Shown one piece after another: positions 34,436-47,155 of a DNA stretch of 64,000 bases (its first letter is position 1; every line of letters begins with the position of its first letter). The translations under genes and the position numbers were made by a program. The stretch is from Prorocentrum cordatum (lineage: Eukaryota; Sar; Dinophyceae; Prorocentrales; Prorocentraceae). The stretch spans positions 75,001 through 139,000 of the forward strand of contig CAUYUJ010017660.1 of assembly GCA_963575745.1 (NCBI GenBank), given 5' to 3'. The notes under the pieces were generated by a model. That model was not told the origin of the DNA. It worked only from the letters and a program-made list of their open reading frames with translations, and did not search any database.

Positions 34436-34809
34436 TGGAGTTGTAGCATGAAGTATATCATAGTCACTTATTGCCGCCACTCGCTGCCGTTCTGATCAGG
34501 ACGCTGTTTTGCCATAGGCTGAAGACGCATCAACATCACATTTGCAGCGAAGGTGCGACACGATCCCGTATCGTACCAGTGCGCGCCTTTTCCCTTACAG
34601 GGAAAGGTAACGCATTTTTCTCACATCTTCGCGAGCAGTCACCTTTGCGAGGGGATTGACTCACCACATCGGCGGCAGCCATGGTATGTTCTTCTCTCTG
34701 GTATCCGTCCAACGCCAGCGCGTTGACACGTTCGGAACCGACAAGTGGTTTCTACATCAATGATGGTTCGGTGAATAAATTCCACATGGGAATTCCGCAC
34801 GGAGATGCG

Positions 34810-35765
34810 CATGAACGCCGCGTTGGCCTTTGTAGACCCCGGGGGAGAAGCCAGCCAACAACATCACCGCAGCTGCCAACAAGATCGTGGGGGACCTCAG
34901 AGGCTATGGGTTCGATATGGCCATGGCTATCGGTACAGACACGTTTCCATCCTCGAGAGGAATTGCCCACCTGATGCCGGCGATTCGATTGGGGCTTTGC
35001 CCCGTCGAAACGCAAAAAGCCAAAGTCTTGTTCCAGGTATGGCAGAGACCTTACGGGCCGATGTCACGACAGAGTGGCGAAACGATGGTTTCACGTCGGA
35101 ATCTCTATATCTATATAGGAAACTTATCACGAAGCTGGACCGAAACGTGTCATGAGCGATGACACGCTCGGCTCACTTTTCTTGGGCCGCGCTGGCCTTT
35201 CACTTCATGAGAACCCGATTGTACTCACATCCACAGGCAGCCATATTAGTTTTGACAACGTCCGATACGTACTGCTACTCCAAGACGGCCGCATCCACAT
35301 TTGCCGAAAAAGGGCAAAAGAGATCCTATGCGCAAGGGTTCAGCCCAGCAGAATTGGAACTACATGCCTAGCTACCCTGGCAGGAGCAAGGGGTAAAGGC
35401 AAGGTGTGGCACCAGGCCTGCCATGCCGCCGACTACGCCTGGCAGGGGCCAGGGTTGTACTCGCAGGAACAATGTTCATACGGATGCTACGCGTCTGGCT
35501 ACACGCACGATCGCGGCTGGGACGTCAGCGCCTGGGTTGACGAGAGCTGGGACGAGAGTTGGCACGACGGGGGTGCGCACGCATGCTGGTCGTCGGCTTG
35601 CATGCCCGGAGAGCCCCGATATGATCAGTTTTGACGTGATCGACGACATAACCAAAAAACCGTTGGACCGAGGAGGACGTCACCGAGGTCGTTCAGGAGT
35701 TTTTGGTCGCCAGTCTTGGCACTAAAGGCACAGGCAAGGGCAAGGGCATGTACATGCCATGACGC
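34810..35765 (+). pseudogene. Decayed Ty1/copia-type gag fragment
   Basis: Three successive forward frames together resemble the gag of dinoflagellate copia-like elements. About 34845-35156 has GYGFDMAMAIGTD and VETQKAKVLFQVW. 35152-35634 has SDDTLGSLFLGRAGLSLHEN, then a block with QDGRIHIC, and a Trp/Tyr/Gly-rich tail. About 35667-35763 has EEDVTEVVQEFLVASLG and a Gly-Lys tail. Each junction is a frameshift or stop. No zinc knuckle, protease or LTR follows, so this is an isolated remnant. The assignment rests on my recollection of the family; the frames themselves are read from the sequence. Confidence 0.55.
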
Positions 35766-36732
35766 TACACCCCTTGGCCCGGACAGGGTGGAGATCGCAG
35801 GCGCCGTTTTCAAGGGATCAAGGCGTTCGAAACGCGACGACGATGGCAACGCTAGCGAGTAAATGTTGAAGTTCCATCATCTACTGAATAGGATGCAGTG
35901 TCATTATCTGTTCATTACATCGTTCATGTAGATCAGATTAGGACGAGACACGACGGGAAGCATCGATTATGTGCTCCTTTCTCTTCGCCTGCCGTCCCGT
36001 GTCGTAGAGCATGCTTGGGCGAGAAAGAGGGGTGCAGTGGGGAGTTCTTGGGCCTTGGGCGCGTGCAGGAATGCGTTTGCGTGAGTTGCCGAGTGCCCGA
36101 TGCCACTTTGCAGGCCGCCCCGCAGCCTGCCGCCGCGAGCACCGCGGGGCTGAGACGCAACGTCGGGGGGCCGACAGAGGCTGAAACGTAGCGTCGTGGG
36201 GCCGACTCTGGGCCGCGCTGCCCGGCCCCTCCAGGAGCTGGCGGGGGGCCAGCCCGCGACCGCAGATCCCATCTGGGTCTGGCGGGGGCCCCTCGGTTTT
36301 GTCGCTGGGGGTCTCCGGCGAGGAGTTCGAGATGGCGGCGGCAGCGCCTTCGGATGCCCCGGAAGTTCCCGCTCCCGCGCGCGGTCGTCCGTAGCGCCCC
36401 AGAAACAGCTCGAGCGCTGCCGCGAGCTCCGAGCGGAGCGAGGACCGTGGGTCCCATTAGCTTTCTGGCGTTGGCAGTTCTATTCGTTTCGTTGTTCGCG
36501 CTGGTCAAAACTGCGGTCGCAAGAGCGAGCGTGGGCGCAGTGAGCAGGGGCGCGATGCAGGCGCGAGAAGACCGACCTTCGCGGGTCAACGCCTTCGCTC
36601 GCGAGAACTCAGCGCCGCCCGCGCTCGACGCGCGTTCGCGCGGGGCCGCGCGAAGCGGTGGTCGAGAGGCGTTCGATTGGCAAGAAGGTTGAGATCAGCA
36701 GTGGCCCTCAGGCAGATGCGATTTCCAAGCCC

Positions 36733-36736
<4 letters not shown>

Positions 36737-36768
<32 letters not shown>
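36737..36768. repeat. (GA)n microsatellite
   Basis: About 15 GA units. Confidence 0.95.
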
Positions 36769-36769
<1 letters not shown>

Positions 36770-37692
36770 CAGATCGCGTACTTCGAAGCTCAGGATATGT
36801 CTTGCCCTCCGAGGAGTTGCGCCGCGAAGTCGCTCCAGTCTCGGCGTCGGGGCAGTCGAGGTTTCTGAGGTGGTCGCTGCGCTCCGCGACAGCGTGGTGG
36901 AAGTTAGTGTGGGCGTAGTCGCGTTCGCGGCTCCGATCGCCCCCGCGACGGGCGCCGCGGCTCCTTCGCTCTGTCGCCCGAGGAAGATCGACGTCAACGA
37001 GGGCCGCCGCGTGCGGGCCGCGCTTGATGAGGGGTGCAGCAGGAACTGTCGCGGCGCGGCGTGGGCGGGGATAGCCGAGGCCAAGTGCGAGAAGTGCGGA
37101 TAAAAGCCAGAATAGTTCAGCAGGAAGGCTAAAAGTTGTTCTCGGGAGTCGGCGGCGAGCAGGGGTCGACGACGAGGGCCTGGAGGGTTTCTCCACGCGG
37201 GGTTGCCGGCTCGCTTGGCTCAGTGTCCGATTGTCTCTTCTCGCGCCAGATGAAGGGGCGGGGCCGCGCGCCGTTGCCGCTTCGCCTCGTCGCCGCAATG
37301 GGTCTCGCCGAGGATTTGTCGCGCGGGGTCGCCCCCCCCCCCCCCCCAAAGGAGGCGAGGCGGGGCTCTGTGCATGTTCTGGCCGCGCGGGGCCCGGCAG
37401 CTTCAGTGGCGACCCGGGTCGTCTGCCAGAAGCCGCGCGTCCATTGTGCATCTCGCGTGGCGCGCGCGTGCTGCTGATGGGGCTCGATGGTGAGATGCCG
37501 CCTGAGATGCGACCGGCGCCCGCGCCTGTGCCTTCGCGCGATGTCGACGGGTGTTCCAGCCGCCAGAGGCCGCGAGCTCTCATGGGCCTTCCTGGATAGT
37601 CTAGTGCCATCTTAGTCGACCGCGACGGGGCTTCCGACGCGCGGATCTACGCTTCCGCGCAATCAAGGTCATTGCGTTGGGGCTTGATGACT

Positions 37693-37785
37693 TCGAAGGT
37701 CATCCCCGCGCCTCGGGATTGCAGTTTTGCGTTGCTACGGTAGCAACGCAAAACTGCAATCCCGAGGCGCGGGGATGACCTTCGA
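37693..37785. repeat. Perfect 93-bp palindrome (46-bp arms, 1-nt centre)
   Basis: From TCGAAGGTCATCC at 37693 to its exact reverse complement ending at 37785. The centre is a single G at 37739. I see no mismatch between the arms, and pairing stops immediately outside. Confidence 0.95.
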
Positions 37786-39545
37786 CCGGAAATCCAACAG
37801 AGTGACGACCTGGGGCGGGGGCGGCAACGCCATCATCGATGCCATCTGCGAGGCGCGACCTGCCTTGGACATCTTTCGCGCATTTGCGGGCAATCCGCAT
37901 GTCCAGGAGATGTCGGATGCGTCGATGCGGGCAATGGCCAATATTCCGCTCGCTCAGGCTGCTTCGTGTGCAGATCGCGCCGCCGTCGCTCTGTTGTTCG
38001 CGAGTGTACTCTGAAATGTTGGCTTCCCTCTCACGACCTAAACGCGAAAGCATGAACCGGAGTGCTCGCGAGTGGCCGCGGAGGACCTGCGGGGGCCGCC
38101 GCGCGGCTTGTGCTCGCAAGGAGGCTTGGGCCAACGACGTGGTTCGGACTGCAGTCGACGCCGCCTGGGGCGCGTTCCAGCAGAGCCGCGGCGCTGCCGT
38201 TGGAGATCGGGAAGCCGCGGGCGCCTGAGAGGCGACCTCTGCCGGGTCGTCGACCACCCCGCCTCGGAAGTCGTCCATTCCCGTTAGCGCGAGGAGAGGA
38301 GGCAGCGCGATGACGTTCACGATGGCGCGAGCGATGCCGTCGTCGCGCAGCGGGCCATCGGGGGCTTGCGCCGCGGGGTCTGGAAGGATCAAGAGGGGCT
38401 TTGTGCGACGAGGCTGCTTTCGGTGAAGTAGTCAATCGTTGCGGGAACGGCGAGTTGCAATGTTGCTTCAGGCTCTGCAGCGAGGATATTTGGCGCCCCG
38501 TGGACCACGTGGAGGTCGTTCGCGTCGCTGCAGAGGAGGTCGCCGCGAGCGGCAAGGCATGGCCATCGGCCGCGCCGTCGTCGGCCACCGCGGCTAGTTC
38601 GCCTGACATCGAGGGCGAGTCTGCGAAGAGGATGCCCATGTTGGAGTCGACGCCGAAGTGCGGCAAGGGCATGGGGGGCGTTCCATCTGGCGCGAGCGCG
38701 CGCAGGTGGCCATCTGCACCTCTTCCACCCCCGCCGCCGCCTGCGGCGAGGGGGGGTCCGACTCCGCCGGCGCCTCCGAAGGGGCTGGTTCAGCCTCTGG
38801 CACCGCCGCCGCCGCGCGTGGTGGCAGCTGTCGTCCGCCAGGCGCGCGAGGTGCGCGTGCCCGACGAAACCGCCGAAGATTCCATCGTGGACTTCGCGCA
38901 ATTCCGCGCGCGCGTGGGCTTCCCTCGACAGCCCTTTCAAGAGCAAGATGCGCAACTTCATTTCGCGCGTGGATTCGGCATCGTTCTTGGGTCAAGGAAT
39001 CGCCCCATAATTTCGCGCGCGTGGGGTCGAGGCTCATGGCGCGCGCCGAGTGTACTTTTGACCCGATTGACGGCAGTGTCAAATGCCCGGGCACGATGCG
39101 CAATGGGCGCTCGAGTACGCGTGGTCCGAGACGGACGCCGGGAAGCACTCGAGGACCGAGTGGCCATGAGCGAAGGGTCGAGTGCAGATCAGTTCGCCGA
39201 GATCGCGGTTTTCGCGCAGCCACCTCGTGTCCGCGCGGATGGCGAAACGAATCTGTGCACCGCTCATAGTCTCGAAGGTCCTGAGATGATTGGAACGAAT
39301 CGCGAGCCGAAGTCTCTGTGCGGAGACGGGCTCAGAGAGGTCGATGGTCGCGATGCTGTTCTGGCAGCGCGCCTTCCTGCCATGGGCCCTGCCGAGGGCG
39401 GATGCATCGCAGGATTTGAGAATTCGATCGAGCGCGTGCAGCGCTCCTTCAACATGGACAGGCTCCTGGTGCAAATTGTCCAGATCGCGTTCATGGGCCC
39501 GGTTTTCGGCGCTGACTACGCGGTTCGTCGTCGTGGGCGCCTGGG

Positions 39546-39778
39546 TTGGTAGAAGACGCCATCGAGCGAATTCCGGATCTTTTCATTGCCAATACCGCGC
39601 TGGATAACAACATTGTTGCCCGTTCTTGTTTCGAGGCGCTAGTTCAAAGTTATGGTTCAGTTACTGTTGCACTTGTATATGGACCCGCTTGCTCAAACCT
39701 TGAAGTTGCCAACGCTTTGCATTCGCATCTGGAAGCGGATGATGACATTACTATGTTGTCAGGGAAGAAGATCCGGGG
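39546..39778 (+). CDS. Unassigned coding fragment
   Basis: A forward frame reads EDAIERIPDLFIANTALDNN and on through FEALVQSYGSVTVALVYG to DDDITMLSGKK, then runs into G-rich repeats (GGGGGATTGTCC units, 39775-39830). It looks like a genuine exon or protein fragment, without a domain I recognise. Confidence 0.35.
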
Positions 39779-40253
39779 GAGTTGTCCGCGGGGGATTGTC
39801 CGGTGGGTTGTCCAGGGTGTGTGTGTGTGGGGGGTTGTTTGGTTCCTCGCGGGGATGTCCAAGGGGTTGCCCGGGCCGTGCCGGTTTGCCAGCGCACGCG
39901 CATGATTTAATCATTTTCATCATCAGAAGCATGGCGCTGCCAGTCAAACCCAGCTGGGAGCTGGAAGAGTCAACGCGCCCGTGCCGCACTATCATCCTCT
40001 TGCCTTTCCTGCTCCTTTGCCTTGCGTGCACTATCCGATGTACTGACTGCTTCTTTCCCGCAGCCACAACTTTGGCTTAAAGGGAAATGGAAACGGAGCG
40101 AGCCTGCGGCGCGCGCGCGTGCGTCCGCCGGCGGGCCGGCCTCCTCCTCTCAGTGTTACCCTATTGTATGCTTGGCGGCGTTATCCCTTCGTCCCCGTGT
40201 AATCGGCGGAGCCCATTGACCATGATATATTTTCGGAACATATTGCAGGGATT

Positions 40254-40883
40254 ATGAATATCCAGGCAAAAGATTGGTTATCAGGCGAAATGACGGCACA
40301 GCCGTTAGCTTCGCAGATCACAGGGCCACAAGGAGGAGCGCTCGGACGAACTGGAGATCAATGCCCTTCCGAGCGCAACGAAGGAGCAGATGCCTCTTTG
40401 AGGCGACATAATTCTCTCCACCTTCCCAGAAAGCAAGCATCAGACACTGTGTTTGACTTGGCAGAAGGGGGCTCCTCGGTTGACTCGGCGACGAGGTCCA
40501 GGGCGCAAGCCTCGGGCGGAAGGTATGGCGCAGCCAAAACTTCCGCCGAGGGACAGTCTGTGTTAATGTCGGTGCATCTGGGCATTCAGCCATCGACCGA
40601 CCCAGATCTTCAGATGGAGAAGTTGTTGGATCACGTCCCCATAGAAATGTCGGGCGACGAGAGTCTCGGCGCAGAACGCGCAGCGCAGTTCGCGTTGCGT
40701 TGGCAGAGCGAGGACGTGGGCGACTTGCCGTCGGAAAGGGGGCAGTTCTCATTCGATGGAAAAAGACGAAGAACATGCTCGGTTCCACACCTCGCCTGGT
40801 CCATCGTATCATCTCGATCCTCTCCCCGATGGATGTGTCGGGCTCGCCTCGGGCGCAGCTCCGTTAGCGAGCGCGACGGTTGA
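40254..40883 (+). CDS. Unassigned 209-codon frame at the 5' side of the element
   Basis: ATG start, polar and charged, no recognised domain. It could be a gag N-terminal region or a leader frame. It ends in TGA, after which coding of the gag coiled-coil type begins in another frame. Membership in the element is inferred from position. Confidence 0.35.
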   Translation: MNIQAKDWLSGEMTAQPLASQITGPQGGALGRTGDQCPSERNEGADASLRRHNSLHLPRKQASDTVFDLAEGGSSVDSATRSRAQASGGRYGAAKTSAEGQSVLMSVHLGIQPSTDPDLQMEKLLDHVPIEMSGDESLGAERAAQFALRWQSEDVGDLPSERGQFSFDGKRRRTCSVPHLAWSIVSSRSSPRWMCRARLGRSSVSERDG

Positions 40884-41499
40884 CCGCGTGGCGGTTGAGG
40901 CAGCTCAGGAGGCAATTCTTGATTCGAATGGCGATCTCGAAGACGGAGGAAGCCCAGGCCAAGGTGGATGCTCGTCGGCGCAGCCGATGTCGAGATCCCC
41001 CAATGTCATGCGGGCAATGGGGGATACTCGAGAATCTACAGGCTCCCCATTCAATGACAAAGAAGCCGAAGGGTGATAACGACGACTTAAACTCTTCACC
41101 TTTATTGCAAGGTATCCACCGACCAGACCTTTCATTGAGAGGAATAGCAGGGGCAGGGTACCCGAACTTGATGGGCGCGCAATGCAGGACGAAAGAGAAG
41201 ATTTAGCGCAGAATCGGGGCGTCGATTTCATCGATGGGGGTGCGAGAACAAGAGAACACGCGCCTACCTCCAGCAGTGCACGGGGGCGTTCCAATAAGGC
41301 CCCCGGGGCCGGGCGTTCCAGTTCTAGGGGGTTCGACGCCCTTGGATCGCCGCGGCTGTCTTCGGATAGAATCACCAGGCGGGGGGTCGATGCCCAGGGG
41401 GGGCGCGCAAACCCAGGGGTTCATGTCGAAGGCCCGTGTGTTCGCGATGTTCGAGCGTTTTTTTTTGTTTTTTTTTTTTTTGCTTGATAGTCTAGCATG

Positions 41500-42387
41500 G
41501 CTTTGTGCGGAATGTATTACGATGGAAGAGCGCAGTTGCCATCGTATCGCCACTCTAGAGTGGGCGGAGAGAAATATACAGGATCGAGAACAGTTGAGGG
41601 CTGCGAGTGCACAAATTCAACATATCATCCTTGAGGCACAGGTAGATGAGAAGGCCGCTGAGGAGGCTTAACGCGCGCTTGCAGTTTCCGAGGCAGAGAG
41701 GCAGGCAAAGCACAAGAGGTGGAATATGGAAAACCTGTCACTGCGAAAAATGCGCAGAAACGGATGTAGCATGCTGAGGCCAGTGTAGCAGGAGTTACAG
41801 GCGAACCCCAGCGGCGCCTTGCCCAAGAGGAGGATGAAACATCGAGAATCCAGAGTGTAGCCGAACAGCTGGTGTCATAATCTCAGCAGAAGGCTGAGAA
41901 GGAGAAAGCTGAATACAGAGAAATGGCTGATGCAGCCAGGATGTGGGGGAGAGAAAGGAGCCCGATAATAAGCAGCGCGAGAAATCAGGAGCCCCGCAGT
42001 CAATTTGAAGCTGGTAGACTCGAGGCCGAAAGAGCAAAACCGGAAGCCCTGCGAGCCCTTCGAGAACAAGAACAAAAGGCCCAGGTAATCAGAGATGAGG
42101 ACAAAAAGAGGATGGCCGTTGCCTGGGATCGTCTGAGAGGGTGCGAAGATGAACAGATAAGGAACAATGTTCTTGCCACTCGGGCCGTGAGTGAGGAAAA
42201 CGCAAGGTTGAGGTCTGACCTGGGGCAACATCGGATGGACAAAGAATCGCGGGAAAAAGGTTCGGTTAAGCGGGCAACCCGTGGCAGAATCTGTGGCCAG
42301 AGTAGGGTCCACGACGGCGGATTCGCCGGCAGAAGTGGACCCCAAGGAAGGGGTCGGATCAGCGCCGGCGCGGCCGGCGCATGTTGA
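41500..42387 (+). pseudogene. Gag-type coiled-coil region
   Basis: Lys/Glu/Ala/Gln-rich heptad-like sequence, for example EAERQAKHKRW and RLEAERAKPEALRALREQEQ, continuing to about 42250. It is broken by in-frame TAA codons at 41669-41671 and near 41878 and by at least one frame change. Coiled coils near the gag N terminus fit virus-like particle assembly in the copia family. Confidence 0.5.
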
Positions 42388-42899
42388 GCCGCCTCTTCAT
42401 CCGATCGCTGCTCGCCCTATTCGGAAGCCTGGCGCCGCGCAGGCTCAAACGCGAACAGGCAATCCGAGTCAGATCTAGCCACCTTTGTACCGAACCTTCA
42501 ATCGAGGTATGCAAGGGTTGTTTGAAGCGCGCATGTAGGGATCATCTGGATATGGGTACCAAGCGGTGTGATGAGTGCGCTTGGAAGAAAGAGTTCGGAC
42601 GGCAGGATGATCGCGAGAAAAGGGAAGGCCCTCGAGGCGTACCTGAGACTCAGCGGGCCAGCAACGATCCCGATGAAAAGGCACCGAGACATTCGTTTTG
42701 CCTAAGGAGTCTGGACCCGAACGCGAGACAAGCAATCTTGCTGATCTTATGGGCATGCCAGTACTCGAGTCAGAAAAGTCGGATTTTGGTAAGATGCCAA
42801 TGCTGACAGCTCCGTCTGTACCAACGCTTCCTCTTACAAAAATCACATTTCATTCCTGGGCCGGCTGTCGAGGAGTCTCTTGGAGCGAGCGAAGGTTCG

Positions 42900-43406
42900 A
42901 TGCGGGGGTGTGCCCATGGAACGAATCCTGGGAATGTCCCTTTCAATGCCAATATACCAGAGTCTCCTGACAACCTCGACTTGCCTGGGTACCTTCCTTT
43001 CACCATCGGCTCAGCCGTGACTGGTGAAGGAGGTGGAGACCCGGGAGGACACGACGACGATCAGAGAGACGATCAGAGAACAGCCCCCAGCACCGGCATG
43101 ATCGTCGCGATACAGTTTGACGAAGCGGGTGAGCCCAAGCCACCCAAAGGCCCTCCAGGGGGACCTGGTGGCGACGGTGATCCAGACGGAAACGGCGGCG
43201 GGGGGCCGAATGGCCACCGTGGCCCAACCTGGCGGCCGTTTAATGCAAATCAAATGCATGTGACTTGGAGGAGCTTTGGAAACAACAAAGAACTAAACTT
43301 GCTTGACATACCGAGCGTCCAGACACTCCGAGAATGGAGGCAATATTGCATGAGCGGTAGCTGGATCATGGCATGCTGTTCATGCGGCACAGACATGGGT
43401 TACTGA
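42900..43406 (+). pseudogene. Gag central region, Pro/Gly/Asp-rich
   Basis: The frame reads PESPDNLDLPGYLPFTIGSA, an acidic PGGHDDDQRDD stretch, a Gly/Pro-rich linker, then NANQMHVTWRSFGNNKELN. It ends at a TGA, with gag core sequence continuing in other frames. It resembles dinoflagellate copia gag as I know it. Confidence 0.5.
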
Positions 43407-43615
43407 AGCCATAGGACCCGATGTACCGAAGGAAAACCTTAGAGACTCCGGGGCATTGATGCGCCTTGATCTGATGATCGCTACGATTCTGCTGGAGAAA
43501 TTTGCCAAGCTGAAGTGTAACCAACGTCTGCCAGCACAGCATATTCATGTCCTTTCACAAGTAAATCGCATGGAGCATTCGTTTCAGATAGGGGCGTCCC
43601 CTCACGGGCCGAGAA

Positions 43616-44672
43616 ATGATGCGAGCGATGTGCGTCTGGTGCTCTGTCAGGTCGGAGAGCGGACAACGCTGGATATGCCGTGACCTCTTGAAACTAACCA
43701 TTGATCGACATAAACCTAATCAGGACTTGTATAATTTCTTCTATAGTGAATGGATGGAGCGGTGTCACGAATTTTTCGGTGCCAGGGAAGCGGCTTCAAT
43801 GCATGCACATTTCTTCGAACAGATTAGACAGTTTCCGAGGCTTGAGTATGCCATGCAGTGGTGTGATTTGTCGACAGATCCCCCAGGCACGGGAATGCGC
43901 ACTTATCAATGGCTTTTGCTTCAGGTAGAATCTCTCATGATGAGGGGCAGAGAACAGTGGGCAATCTCCGAGCGTGAATCGGCCCTCAGTTCCAGAAATA
44001 GGCAGGCCCGCCTGACAGGTGGGAATGAACGAGGGTGGCGGGGGCGGACGAAGAGCCTCTGCCATGGCGGCGCCAGCCAATCGATTAGGGTTGCCTACGG
44101 ACAAGACGGCGAGCGGAGGAACTAAAGGCGAGACGATTCGCAAATTTGTGAAGCAAGGGAAGAAATGCCCCGAAGCAGGGCAAGGCTGCCCCTATAATCA
44201 CAAGAAGCCGAAAACACCAGCCGCGCCGGCGCGGCCAGGAGCGGGCGGTGATCATAGAGCCGCCGGCGGAAAGAATGATCGCAGAGGCAGGGGCGAGAGG
44301 TCTGGAAGTAGTGGCCCGAAAGAAAGGACCGGCCTCGCTCCTCGACTCCATGGAACAAATTCGGCATTTCCAATGCGGCGCAGTCGCGGACGAGGAGTCA
44401 GGTGGAGGCCTCGCGAGAACGCCAGAGAAAGATGGTGTGCTACGCGTGGTCGCGTGACCCTCGCAACTGCAATGGCCCTCAGAGTTGGTGCCTGGAGCAG
44501 CGCAGAGGCTTGTCTGAGGCTGAGCAAGTCAAACGTGACAAATACGAAGAACATAGCTCAAGGCTGGCAAGTCCTTAGGCTACCAGAGAACCTCGAGGCA
44601 AGCCGATTCTGCTGCTGCGAATGCTGGCGATGCTACGCTAGGCGAGACCCCGAGAAGTCGGGGATCGAGTAA
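43616..44672 (+). pseudogene. Gag core and Cys-rich tail (triplication unit 1)
   Basis: Frame 1 (43616-44125) holds DLLKLTIDRHKPNQDLYNFF and ends in the GMRTYQWLLLQVESL segment. Frame 2 (44019-44672) holds the Cys/His motif GKKCPEAGQGCPYNHKK, likely the nucleic-acid-binding zinc motif of gag. The overlap of the two frames marks a 1-base shift. Confidence 0.55.
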
Positions 44673-46214
44673 AGGCCGCCGAAAGAACAAAAGCAAGGGC
44701 AGAGGCAAAGGGACAGATAAACCGTGCAGGGTGTTCACCGAGACTAGAGCTTGCTCGCGAGGCAAAGACTGTTGGTTTGCGAGGAACACGCCAAACCATC
44801 CGTGGCGATGGCCAGGCGCTGGCGTACTATGGGCCAGTGCCAAGATGATCGTCACAACTTTCTCTCTTGTCTCGTGATGCTTATTCGCTTCATGGCAAGT
44901 CAGTCGCGATGTTCCCACTGGCCAAGCCTGCTAGGGAAGGGCGAGCATAGGCACCCTGGCACAGCTAGCCGAGCCCTCTTTGCCTGCCCCGCTCCGCTGG
45001 CCAGGGGATCTCGTGATCTACAGGATAATTCAGAAGGGCGACCAACTACGGTTGACTCCAACAATGCATGCTCATTTAATGCAACAAGTTTTCCGAGGAA
45101 GCTGTTCCCGCTTCCGAAACGCAGCAAGAACGCAAAGAGAAGCTGACGAAATTCGTCGCTATCCCCGGTCAGTTACAGCCTCTTCCAGGGGAGGCCATCG
45201 CGTCCTTTTGTGACGAGCCTCAGGGAAAAAGAGACGCGGACTTAACGTCAAGTTTCGCCCCGGCCACTCGTGAACCGACTTGCTCGCAGGAAGGCGCGTC
45301 GCCACGGCCCAAGAGAGCTGCCTTCGAGTGTGGGCAACAGATGGAAATTCCCGAGGGAAGAATATCGACACATGCAGACTGAATGGGAAGCAGAGGGGCG
45401 CACAGCTCAGAGCATCTGATTTAACCGACGAGGTTTGGCATCTTTGGCTCGCATCTGAGGGAAATGCAGGGGCCGCCCAAGGTCGCTCAGCCGCTGCGGG
45501 GTGTAGGGAGAAGTCGTCCGTGCACCTCGGCACGCCTAGATTCATAGTTGACGCAGGCTGTGGACGCAACCTCATTGCGGAGAGGCTTTTCAGAGCTGCA
45601 GGCGCAATGGGTATGATCAAAAGATTGCAAGATTCGATTGCCCTGAATACTGCGTTCCTCTCGGGCCCTCGGTTCAGTTTGCGTCGCGTGCCACAGCTTC
45701 AGGGATGGGAATTTTGAAGCGTTGGTCATGCCGGAGACACTTGCAGTGATCTCAGTAGGGGAGCGGTGCATGGATCACGGCATTAGTTTCGTTTGGCCAG
45801 CATGCCAACGACCCTACTTACTTCTGCCCAACGGTCACAGAGTAGACCTGATCGTTGAGGGCAAAGTATTACATGTGACCCTATCTGGCTGAAAAGGCGC
45901 TGGGTCAGTGGATGTGCGCGGTTGCCGTCGGGAAGCCTGCGACTCCCGAGCGGTGGTGTTGCGTGACGTCGGGCGCCAAGATATTTCTGGATGACGTGGA
46001 ATCTGCGGGAGGTCCTCCGCCCCGCCCCATTCAGAGTCGAGTGGCGATAGACTTGCACACGCATGAGATGATCGTGATTGCGGTTGGGGCAAAAAATCTC
46101 GCGGGCGTCACGAGTAGTCTTGTAAGTCCCGCGTCTGCTCCCCATCGCGACGCAGTCGTTGGTTGTACGAAGTCACACCAAGGCATGGCGGCTAATTTTG
46201 AGAAGCCGTATTGG
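43851..46214 (+). repeat. Tandem unit 1 of gag-protease triplication
   Basis: Starts at CCATGCAGTGG and ends at the next CCATGCAGTGG (46215), 2364 bp. It contains the gag tail, the protease region and a downstream block. Confidence 0.85.
45480..45717 (+). pseudogene. Aspartic protease region, copy 1
   Basis: HLGTPRFIVDAGCGRNLIAE matches the position of the retropepsin active site, but the D-T/S-G triad reads D-A-G. It is followed after a frame change by a conserved ETLAVISVGERCMDHG block to about 45890. Confidence 0.6.
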
Positions 46215-47155
46215 CCATGCAGTGGTATGATTTGTCGACAGATCTTCCAGGCGCGGGAATGCGCACTTATCAATGGCTTTTGCTTCAGGTCGAATCTTTC
46301 AGGATGCGGGGCAGAGAACGGTGGGCAATCTCCGAACATGAATCGACCCTCAGCTACAGACATAGGCAGGCCCGCCTGACAGGTGGGAATGAACGAGGGT
46401 GGCGGGGGCGGACGAAGAGCCTCTGCCATGGCAGCGCCAGCCCATCGATTAGGATTGCCTACGGACAAGACGGCGAGCGGAATAACTAAAGGCGAGACGA
46501 TTCGCAAATTTGTGAAGCAAGGGAAGAACTGCCCCGAAGCAGGGCAAGGCTGCCCCTATAATCACAAGAAGCCTAGGACACCGGCCGCACCGGCGCAGCC
46601 AGGAGCGGGCGGTGATCATAGAGCCGCCGGCGGAAAGAATGATCGCAGAGGCAGGAGCGAGAGGTTTGGAAGTAATGTCCCGAAAGGAGAGGAGCGGCCT
46701 GGCTCCTCGACTCCATCGAACAAATTTGGTTACTCGAATGCGGCGCAGTCGCGGACGAGGAGTCAGTCGGAGGCCTCGCGAGAACGCCAGAGAAAGATGG
46801 TGTGCTACGCGTGGTCGCGTGGCCCTCGCAACTGCGAGGCTTGTCTGAGGCTTCCGCCCCACCCACTTCAGAGTCGCGCGGCGATAGACTTGCACGCGCA
46901 TGAGAAGGTAACCGCGGCTGCGCGGATGGCAGGCCAACAACGGCCGAGTGCTCATTTCCGTCCGCCATAGACTCCATGGATACAGTCACTTATTTCTACT
47001 ATTCGCCTCAGACAGCTCGTGATTGCGGTTGGGGCAAAAAACTCGCGGGCGTCGCGAGTCTTGTAAATTCCGCATCTGCTCCGAATCGCGACACAATCGT
47101 TGGTTGCACGAAGTCACACCACGGCAGAGCGGCTAATTTTGAGAGCCCTTATTGG
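46215..47155 (+). repeat. Tandem unit 2, internally deleted
   Basis: 941 bp. It follows unit 1 sequence from CCATGCAGTGG to about 46846, then jumps to the block that in unit 1 starts near 46019 (CCCCACCCACTTCAGAGTCG in unit 2). Roughly 1.5 kb, including the whole protease region, is absent. Confidence 0.85.

Larger units (their letters stand above)
35770..39545. other. GC-rich region with ambiguous open frames on both strands
   Basis: Long frames overlap on both strands, for example 38401-39552 (+, 383 codons, Pro-rich centre), 36708-37610 (-) and 37700-38392 (-). None shows a domain, and no splice pattern favours one strand. The + frame at 38401 has natural-looking stretches (DSIVDFAQFRARVGF, and FNMDRLLVQIVQIAF near its end) but I do not trust it as a gene. 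Confidence 0.35.

Noticed and set aside
38401-39552. 383-codon + strand frame as a gene
   Set aside because: Long frames also exist on the opposite strand, no domain or splice signal is visible, and the Pro-rich centre follows GC composition. It is kept only as part of an ambiguous region.
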